64,000 bases of DNA, taken from the NCBI GenBank assembly GCA_964498335.1, contig CAZCGL010000001.1, positions 1 to 64,000 of the forward strand, given 5' to 3'. Positions 58,501 through 64,000 of this stretch are shown piece after piece (within the stretch, counting starts at the first letter, position 1; every line of letters begins with the position of its first letter). Source of the DNA: Azoamicus sp964498335. GTDB lineage: Bacteria; Pseudomonadota; Gammaproteobacteria; UBA6186; Azoamicaceae. The notes under the pieces were generated by a model, which saw only the letters and a list, made by a program, of their open reading frames with translations, was not told the origin of the DNA and did not search any database. The position numbers and the translations under genes were made by a program.

Positions 58501-58905
58501 TATATCACTATCTACAGACAGACCTATAGCTATTAAATCAGTTCTAAACCGCGATATCCATTTATACTTTACAATAGGTAACTCATTAGACTTTTTATCT
58601 AAATAAGCTTTAGCTAAAATAGAAACTAAATTTCTATAACCTTTATAATTTTTACAAAGCAAAACATATCTACTATAAGAATAATGATCATATTCTAAAA
58701 ATATTTCACACCCAATAATAGGTTTTATACCAAAATCTGAACATGCTGTATAAAATTTTAAAAAAGAATATAAATTTAATTTATCTGTAAGCGCAGCAGC
58801 GTGATAATTATGTTCATAGCAAGTTTTAATATAATCTTCTACATTAAAAAAACCAGAATCAAAAGAATACTCACTATAAACATGTAAATGAACAAAATCA
58901 CTCAT
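55519..58905 (-). CDS. dnaE: DNA polymerase III alpha subunit
   Basis: Replicative polymerase. An N-terminal PHP domain starts VHLHVYSEYSFDSG. The polymerase palm has GPGRGSGAGSLVAY and the catalytic aspartates in SPDFDVDF. Later GYGFNKAHSVGYAVLAY is the conserved fingers segment. It has 1128 residues (E. coli 1160), with the C-terminal OB/tau-binding part diverged. It overlaps zapE by 8 nt. The usual lpxAB-rnhB and accA neighbours are absent. Confidence 0.98.
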   Translation of the reverse strand: MSDFVHLHVYSEYSFDSGFFNVEDYIKTCYEHNYHAAALTDKLNLYSFLKFYTACSDFGIKPIIGCEIFLEYDHYSYSRYVLLCKNYKGYRNLVSILAKAYLDKKSNELPIVKYKWISRFRTDLIAIGLSVDSDIGKSLLSNNYLKADYFYNFWKKAFKDRFYLSITRLGSVGEKLYFNRIMDFSSTKRILFVATNEVAYLKQDELLSYRSKIAMFDEVITRLTDVYDKSLDNKYFKSDYEMKELFSDIPSVLTNVNEIIKRCNFFLKFGYDYSPKYKIREDLSLDEYISLYTFNKLIFDFYFFSVIDFNIYVSRLKVELNVILSIGFANYFLVTHEFICWAKDNDIFVGPGRGSGAGSLVAYLLSITGIDPIRNDLLFERFLNKDRISSPDFDVDFCIEGRDLVMDYIFKLYGVKNVAQIVTFGCMTIKSVIRDVGRILGYSYSFVDKLIKALSNSFKVSLKNELIYNLFFKNEYDSSNDVQVVVNLSLKIEGAIKGIGKHAGGLLISSVELLGYLPLQYEEIEFNFLTQLDKDDSELLGFTKFDFLGLKTLTIFADILDTLCSYYSLKDNYFFFIDYDIFDDDSTYILLERGDTLGIFQFESYGIKSVLQNIKPYVFSDIVSLIALYRPGPLQSGLLLSFAKRKMGIEVMDYWHPRLIPILRETYGVIVYQEQVMLIAQIFASYSLADADLLRIVMSKKKTREMISHLENFCYGAELNGIDKYTAEDIFYLVEKFAGYGFNKAHSVGYAVLAYTGAWFKTNFNVIFLSSLLSSDMDNIDDIDFYIDECFYFGINIVNPDINRSMHCFSILNNDAMLFGFGFIKGLGKTLIAEIIFIRSAFGSYNSFFDFLYRIDINLLTKKMLQALIYSGVFDKINKSRFKLVLIGNKLFDLYVSFTTTNIAFSSILDDFFDYSIKNFYYMIEYKNLEFINNRYYLGSFLCDFYLNYYINDINSISKLSFKSGNYFNNIFCCVITKVYQISKSFYYLHVHDLYESKKILLSSFKYLYSKNLLKPGKLVVVGMYSDNKFNYELFVEDFYYFRIMFASFFDIYLNSCLVSDFLIKNIFLIIHKKSSNSLTKVRLLYFIHGEWVSIKSLVYFCVSPHDNLIIELKKYKEILDIKISYIF

Positions 58906-59992
58906 TATATAAACTTAAATTTTTTAAATATTCTTTTGTTGACATTTCAGTTAATCTACTGATAGTTCTTTTAAAATCAAACTTCAAAAGCTCTCCTTTG
59001 TATAAATCGGAAAAAACACAATTAAAAGAAATTACTACATGTATTTTTCTATCATAAAACTCATCTATTAAAGCTATAAATCTTCTAGCTTCATCATCAT
59101 CACTTATAAACCTAACATTACTTATAAAAATGATTTTAAATAATGTAGCAATTTCACAATAATCTAAATGACTTCTGCCAAATCCACAAATTTTTTTGAA
59201 ATCAAACCAAATAATATTATCAGATATATAATGCGTATAAATATTTCTATTATTTATTTTTAACAAAATTTTTTTTTTAGGTGCATTTTTAGCAATTTTA
59301 AAAAACAATTTTTTCATATTTTTAAATGTAGAAAAATTTAACGAATAAAAAAATAATTTTTCATTATTCAAATACATAAATCTATAATCAATTAAACTAT
59401 TCACACCAACAACTTTTAAAAATTTTTCAAACAAAGTTATTGTCGGAATAAATTTTTGTCTTTGTAATCCACCTTCGTATAATTTAGATGGAATTACATT
59501 AGATGTCATTACAAAAAACACGCCAAAATCAAATAAATAATTAAATAATCTTGCTAGATTCATAGCATCTCCGATATCTTTTACAAAAAATTCATCTAAG
59601 CAAATTATTACATACTCTTTTTGCAAAAATTTAGCTATAATCTTTAATGGATCTTTTTCTCCAGAATAAATTTTTAACTTTTCATGAATTAATTTCATGA
59701 AATGATGAAAATGCAATCTACATTTACGATTAAACGGTAAAGAATTAAAAAATAAATCAACTAAATATGTTTTTCCTCTACCCACATCTCCCCATATATA
59801 TAATCCAAGTTTAGAATCTTTTTTAAAAAAACTGAAAACTTCAGAAAAAAATATACTATCACGCTCATCATTTCTATTATTTAATTTTTCAAATAGATCA
59901 TTTAATTCTAAAATGACATTTTCTTGCGCTTTATCATAAAGAATTTTATTATCTTTTAAATTTAATTTATACAAATCAAGTAATTTAGACAT
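58898..59992 (-). CDS. zapE: Cell division ATPase ZapE (AFG1-like)
   Basis: P-loop ATPase of the AFG1/ZapE family, which in E. coli modulates the Z ring. Walker A is WGDVGRGKTYLVDL, followed by LHFHHFMKLIHEKL, Walker B as ICLDEFFVKDIGDAM, and VFFVMTSN with LYEGGLQRQKFIP, all diagnostic. It has 364 residues (E. coli 375). It lies between mutS (4 bp) and dnaE (8-nt overlap). Retention suggests a role beyond FtsZ, for example in respiratory protein quality control, as in mitochondrial AFG1 (inference). Confidence 0.93.
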   Translation of the reverse strand: MSKLLDLYKLNLKDNKILYDKAQENVILELNDLFEKLNNRNDERDSIFFSEVFSFFKKDSKLGLYIWGDVGRGKTYLVDLFFNSLPFNRKCRLHFHHFMKLIHEKLKIYSGEKDPLKIIAKFLQKEYVIICLDEFFVKDIGDAMNLARLFNYLFDFGVFFVMTSNVIPSKLYEGGLQRQKFIPTITLFEKFLKVVGVNSLIDYRFMYLNNEKLFFYSLNFSTFKNMKKLFFKIAKNAPKKKILLKINNRNIYTHYISDNIIWFDFKKICGFGRSHLDYCEIATLFKIIFISNVRFISDDDEARRFIALIDEFYDRKIHVVISFNCVFSDLYKGELLKFDFKRTISRLTEMSTKEYLKNLSLYNE

Positions 59993-59996
59993 AAAG

Positions 59997-62510
59997 TTAT
60001 ATTTTCGTATTTAAAATATTTTTTAAAATGTAAATTTTCTCTAATGCATCTTTAGGTGATAAATTATCTGGATCTAATTTAGTTATAAAATCTAAAAGAT
60101 CTTTTATATTAATTTTAGAATCAAAAATTAACATGCTGTTATTTTTTTCATTATTAAACTCATCAATCTTTTTGTAAGCAAAATCTATTACTGCTTTTGG
60201 TATACCAGCCATGCTAGCAACTTCTATTCCAAAACTATTATTAGAAAAACCATTTTTAAACTTATAAAAAAACTTAAGTTCATTAAATTCATTAAAAACA
60301 ACAAAATATATACCACCAACAGATTTAAATATATTGCAAATATTATATAAATCATGAAAATGAGTAGAAAATAAAAAAAACGAATTATTTACTTCAACCA
60401 AATGTTTAATTATAGAAAAAGCTAAAGCTTTTCCATCTAAATATCCAGTTCCTCTGCCAATTTCATCAATTAAAACCAAACTATTTTTAGTTGAATTACA
60501 TAATATATCAGACATCTCTTTCATTTCAAGCATAAAAGTAGAATGAGAATTTGCTAAATCATCTCCAGAACCAATTCTAGTAAAAATTTTATCAATAAAT
60601 CCTATCCTAGCAAAACTAGCTGGAACATGAGAGCCAATATGTGATAACAAAATAATTATAGCACATTGCCGCATATAAGTAGATTTACCTCCCATATTTG
60701 CACCAGTTATTATTAAAGATTTAATATTTAAATCTAAAAACAAATCGTTAGGTATAAAAAATTTTTTTTTATACTCAATTACAGGATGCCTACCAGACTT
60801 TATATCCAAAACATCTTCATCAACTAAAATTGGTTCACACCAATCAAATAAACTAGACTGCTCTGCAAAAGAACATAATACATCTAAAATAGCTATATAT
60901 TTTACAGAATTTTTAATAGAAATAATTTTTTTTTTAATTTTATATAGAAGAATTTTATAAATACGTTTTTCTCTATCTGATATTTTTATTTTAGTTTCGC
61001 TTAAACTTCTTTCAATAATTTTTAATTCATCTGTAACATATCTAAAATTACGAGACACTAAAGATACTCTTTTATATTTAGTATCAATTTTATGGCTTTC
61101 AGATTTTAAAAGTTCTATGAAATAATTACCATTCACAAAAACAATATCTAAACTAGAAATACCTAATCTGCTTTTTTCGTTTTCTTTATATTTAATTAAC
61201 GAAACACTTAATTCTTTAACTATTTTTTTATAAGAATCTAATCTCTTATCAAAACCATTTTTTATAAAATCTCCATCCTTAATACTATACATAGGATTAT
61301 CAATAACAGCTTTATTAATTAAATTAACAAGATCATTAAAAATTCCCATATTATGAAATATAATCTCTAATAATCCCTTTAACTCTAAATTACTTAGTTC
61401 ATTTTTAATTAAAGGGAAAACTCCTAAAGAAAGTTGCAAACGTTTTAGATCTATAGGTTGAGCAAGCGAAAAAACAATTTTACTTAAAATCCTATCTAAA
61501 TCAAAAAATTTTAACAACAAAGCTTTTATTTTCAAATAATGTTGATTAGCTTTCATAATAGAAACACTAATAATTCTATCGTTCAATATACATCTAGATA
61601 AAATAGGATAAGTCAACCATTGTCTTAATAATCTCTTACCCATAAATGTAGATGTCTTATCAATAACATTAAACAAAGAATCTTTTTCATTATCACTTAA
61701 ACTTTTAAATAATTCTAAATTTTTTCTAGCGTTATAATCTAAATATAAAAAACTATTAACACCATGAATATCCAAAGAAACAACATTTTCTAATTTATTT
61801 TTCTGTGTAGATAAAACAAAATCTAATAAACACCCAGCGGCTAAAATAGCAGAAGAAAAATATGACAAATCTATACTATTAATATCGTTTAATCCAAAAA
61901 ATTTAGTTAAAGTATCATACGCAAACTTAAAATTAAATTTATCAGAAGAAATAGTATTTAAAAATCGTTTAGGTAATAACCCTGTAAAATTGGATTTATC
62001 AGAAACCAGTATTTCAACAGGATTAAGTCTATCTATTTCATTATATAAATCAATTTTAGTATCTGCTCTAGTAATAAAGAAATAACCAATACTAATATCT
62101 AAAGAAGCAATACCATAAAAACCATCAAAAAAACAAATGCAAGTTATATAATTATTAGTATACGGAGATAAATAATCATCATTAAAAAAAGTTCCTGGAG
62201 TTAAAATAATAACAACAGCTCTTTCTATTAAACCATTTTTTTTTTCACTGCCGATTTGTTCACAAATAGCTACTTTTTTATTAGACTTCATTAATTTTAT
62301 AATATTAGAATTTAAAGATTTAAAAGGAAATCCAGCCATAGGTACAGCCTTTCCTTTTTTTGTTAAAGTCAAAGATAATAAATTTGATGCTTCTATAGCA
62401 TCATCAAAAAACAATTCATAAAAATCACCTACTCGAAACAAAAGCAATTTATCTTCATGTTCTGATTTTATTTTTAAATATTGTTGAATTATTGGTGTAT
62501 ATTTATTCAT
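59997..62510 (-). CDS. mutS: DNA mismatch repair protein MutS
   Basis: Recognises mispaired bases. The mismatch-reading Phe-x-Glu is in GDFYELF near residue 30. Walker A is GANMGGKSTYMRQ, the signature is FMLEMKEMSDIL, and Walker B is SLVLIDEIGRGT. The HxFHDL switch appears as STHFHDLY. It has 837 residues, full length (E. coli 853). It is first in mutS-zapE-dnaE. MutL is not in this window. Confidence 0.98.
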   Translation of the reverse strand: MNKYTPIIQQYLKIKSEHEDKLLLFRVGDFYELFFDDAIEASNLLSLTLTKKGKAVPMAGFPFKSLNSNIIKLMKSNKKVAICEQIGSEKKNGLIERAVVIILTPGTFFNDDYLSPYTNNYITCICFFDGFYGIASLDISIGYFFITRADTKIDLYNEIDRLNPVEILVSDKSNFTGLLPKRFLNTISSDKFNFKFAYDTLTKFFGLNDINSIDLSYFSSAILAAGCLLDFVLSTQKNKLENVVSLDIHGVNSFLYLDYNARKNLELFKSLSDNEKDSLFNVIDKTSTFMGKRLLRQWLTYPILSRCILNDRIISVSIMKANQHYLKIKALLLKFFDLDRILSKIVFSLAQPIDLKRLQLSLGVFPLIKNELSNLELKGLLEIIFHNMGIFNDLVNLINKAVIDNPMYSIKDGDFIKNGFDKRLDSYKKIVKELSVSLIKYKENEKSRLGISSLDIVFVNGNYFIELLKSESHKIDTKYKRVSLVSRNFRYVTDELKIIERSLSETKIKISDREKRIYKILLYKIKKKIISIKNSVKYIAILDVLCSFAEQSSLFDWCEPILVDEDVLDIKSGRHPVIEYKKKFFIPNDLFLDLNIKSLIITGANMGGKSTYMRQCAIIILLSHIGSHVPASFARIGFIDKIFTRIGSGDDLANSHSTFMLEMKEMSDILCNSTKNSLVLIDEIGRGTGYLDGKALAFSIIKHLVEVNNSFFLFSTHFHDLYNICNIFKSVGGIYFVVFNEFNELKFFYKFKNGFSNNSFGIEVASMAGIPKAVIDFAYKKIDEFNNEKNNSMLIFDSKINIKDLLDFITKLDPDNLSPKDALEKIYILKNILNTKI

Positions 62511-62549
62511 AAAAAATAATAATATATAATTAAAAATTTACAAAAAAAA

Positions 62550-63932
62550 ATGAAAAAATTAATATATATATTTATTATAAATATAATACTTAACAATTGT
62601 TACGCAAAAGATATTCATAATAATACATATATAGAATGTAACTATATATTATCTGTTATTATATCACTTATATTTATATTATGCTATATTTTAATAGCAT
62701 TGGAAGAAAAAATAAAAATTAAAAAATCCACATTAAGTATGTTATTCGCTACAATAATATGGTTAATATTAGCGTTTAATAAAAATAATAATGATGATAT
62801 TTTTTTAATAAATAAAAAAATATGCGAAATATTATATACATATTGTGAATTATTTATATTTTTATTTATAACAATAACGTATATAAATGTAATAAAAACA
62901 ACAGACATAATAACTAAAATACACAAAACAATAATAAAAGATAAAATATCATATAAAAAATTATATTGGATAACAGGATTATTAGCATTTTTTATTTCTC
63001 CTATAGCTGATAATTTAACAACAGTATTATTTATATCATCAATATTAACATCAATAGAAAAACATGATAAAAAATTTCTAAATTTAAGTTCAATTAATAT
63101 TGTCATAGCAGCAAATGCTGGAGGAGTTTTTAGCCCGTTTGGAGATATAACAACATTAATGATATGGCAAAATAATTTAATTAATTCAAAATCATTTTTA
63201 TATACTTTTATACCAGCGTTCATAAATTTTATAATACCATCATTAATAATAAGTAGAAAAATAGAGAAAAAAATAATTAATATACCTGCTATAACAACAT
63301 CAATTAATAATACATATATACACATATCAGCGTTATTTATATTAACAATAACAATAACAATGCTAATACAAGTTTATATTAAAATATCTCCTACTATAGG
63401 CATGTTATTTGGATTTGTATTATTAGAATTATTCGAAATAGCACACAATAAAAAAAATAATATTAAAATAAATGTAGAAAAAGAAATTAAAAATATTAAT
63501 TGGGATACTCTATTATTTTTTTTAGGTATAATGTTCTGTGTTGGAGCATTATCAGCAATAGGCATATTAAATAAAATTTCATTTTATACCTATAATACAG
63601 TATTTGAAAATATAAATATAGAATTAAATCATACAATAGCTAATACAATAATAGGAATATTATCTGCTATAATAGATAATATACCAATAACATACGCTTT
63701 AATAGAAATGAATCCTAACATGAATGAAAGCCAATGGTTACTATTAAATTTAGCAATAGGTACAGGCGGCAGCATATTATCCATAGGTTCTGCAGCAGGA
63801 GTCACATTAATGGGTGTAATGAATAAAAAATATACATTTATATCACATCTTAAATGGAGTTGGGTTATTTTTTTAGGATATATCTTAAGTATAATAGCCC
63901 AAATAATAATAAATAAATATTTATTAAATTAA
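62550..63932 (+). CDS. nhaD: Na+/H+ antiporter NhaD-type
   Basis: Inner membrane sodium/proton antiporter of the ion transporter superfamily. Eleven or more hydrophobic helices fit 460 residues. Family motifs are SPIADNLTTVLFISSIL, AANAGGVFSPFGDITTLMIW, and near the end AIIDNIPITYALIEM with GTGGSILSIGSAAGVTLMG. An N-terminal signal-like segment (1-19) precedes the first helix. It suggests Na+ handling coupled to the proton-motive force in the host environment. Confidence 0.9.
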   Translation: MKKLIYIFIINIILNNCYAKDIHNNTYIECNYILSVIISLIFILCYILIALEEKIKIKKSTLSMLFATIIWLILAFNKNNNDDIFLINKKICEILYTYCELFIFLFITITYINVIKTTDIITKIHKTIIKDKISYKKLYWITGLLAFFISPIADNLTTVLFISSILTSIEKHDKKFLNLSSINIVIAANAGGVFSPFGDITTLMIWQNNLINSKSFLYTFIPAFINFIIPSLIISRKIEKKIINIPAITTSINNTYIHISALFILTITITMLIQVYIKISPTIGMLFGFVLLELFEIAHNKKNNIKINVEKEIKNINWDTLLFFLGIMFCVGALSAIGILNKISFYTYNTVFENINIELNHTIANTIIGILSAIIDNIPITYALIEMNPNMNESQWLLLNLAIGTGGSILSIGSAAGVTLMGVMNKKYTFISHLKWSWVIFLGYILSIIAQIIINKYLLN

Positions 63933-63937
63933 ATAAT

Positions 63938-64000
63938 TTATCCAAAGGATAATGATATAATATTTTTACTATCCTCATCATCACAATTAAATGGATAAGC
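63938..64000 (-). CDS. 3' end of an unidentified protein gene (cut by window end)
   Basis: An open frame enters from the window edge on the minus strand and stops with TAA at 63938, 5 bp from the nhaD stop. The visible tail, 20 residues, ends DSKNIISLSFG and is acidic with one Cys. Its Asp-rich, T/G-rich codons are like other minus-strand genes here, and convergent 2-10 bp spacing is common in this genome. No family can be named from so little. Confidence 0.45.
   Translation of the reverse strand, partial: AYPFNCDDEDSKNIISLSFG

Noticed and set aside
62684..63325. 213-codon minus-strand frame inside nhaD
   Set aside because: Antisense to a clear transporter gene with conserved motifs.

Overview
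The window is a dense, very A+T-rich piece of a reduced bacterial genome. Almost no intergenic space remains, many neighbours overlap by 4-16 bases, and no insertion sequence, prophage, CRISPR array or toxin module is visible. Gammaproteobacterial affinity is suggested by rrn order 16S-tRNA-Ile-tRNA-Ala-23S, alaS-csrA, rpsB-tsf-frr, rpmB-rpmG and the lepA-lepB-era-acpS series. A nearly complete nitrite-to-N2 denitrification gene set in such a stripped-down background fits a respiratory (denitrifying) endosymbiont of an anaerobic protist, in the manner of 'Candidatus Azoamicus ciliaticola' or a relative. That identification is an inference from gene content, not from a database match.

Layout. 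1-2807: 5' part of 23S, tRNA-Ala, tRNA-Ile, 16S and leader, all on the minus strand. 2808-8008: tyrS, ybeY, tRNA-Val(GAC), rpsT and sdhCDAB. 8148-10719: norQ and norD on the plus strand. 10722-17334 (minus): norC-norB-nirK-nirV-sco, preceded by a cytochrome c5, a peroxiredoxin and a DegS/DegQ-like protease. 17458-20271: tatA, a tiny tatB-like gene, smpB, bamE, rpmG, rpmB, pth, rplY and tRNA-Gln. 20381-24632 (plus): dnaQ-lepA-lepB-era-acpS. 24622-29551 (minus): serS, ssb, secA, mlaA. 29689-33708: sohB, tdk, a ferredoxin-like gene, metG, grxD, tRNA-Val(UAC), tRNA-Asp. 33723-37597: a ppiD-like chaperone, sdhE, lysS, and prfB with its programmed frameshift. 37611-45222 (minus): nosZ-nosR-nosD-nosF-nosY-unknown-nosL. 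45333-50524: a degenerate SDR-like gene, rsmH, frr, tsf, rpsB, map, greA. 50593-55469 (plus): ftsH, secG, tRNA-Leu, alaS, csrA. 55519-62510 (minus): dnaE, zapE, mutS. 62550-63932: nhaD, followed by the tail of an unidentified minus-strand gene.

How it works together. Succinate dehydrogenase (with its flavinylation factor SdhE) feeds quinone. Small c-type cytochromes plausibly carry electrons to NirK (nitrite to NO) and the NorCB complex (NO to N2O; matured by NorQ/NorD). NosZ (N2O to N2) is exported folded through Tat, receives electrons and maturation help from NosR, and gets copper through NosDFY/NosL. SCO may supply copper to NirK or NosZ. NhaD suggests an active Na+/H+ cycle. The rest is information processing (seven tRNAs, six aminoacyl-tRNA synthetases or release factors, replication and mismatch repair), secretion (SecA, SecG, LepB, TatA/B) and a remnant outer-membrane kit (BamE, MlaA). 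No gap between genes exceeds 300 bases. Plus-strand genes are Lys/Ile/Asn/Thr-rich while minus-strand genes are Phe/Val/Asp/Gly-rich, so the minus strand looks like the leading strand throughout.
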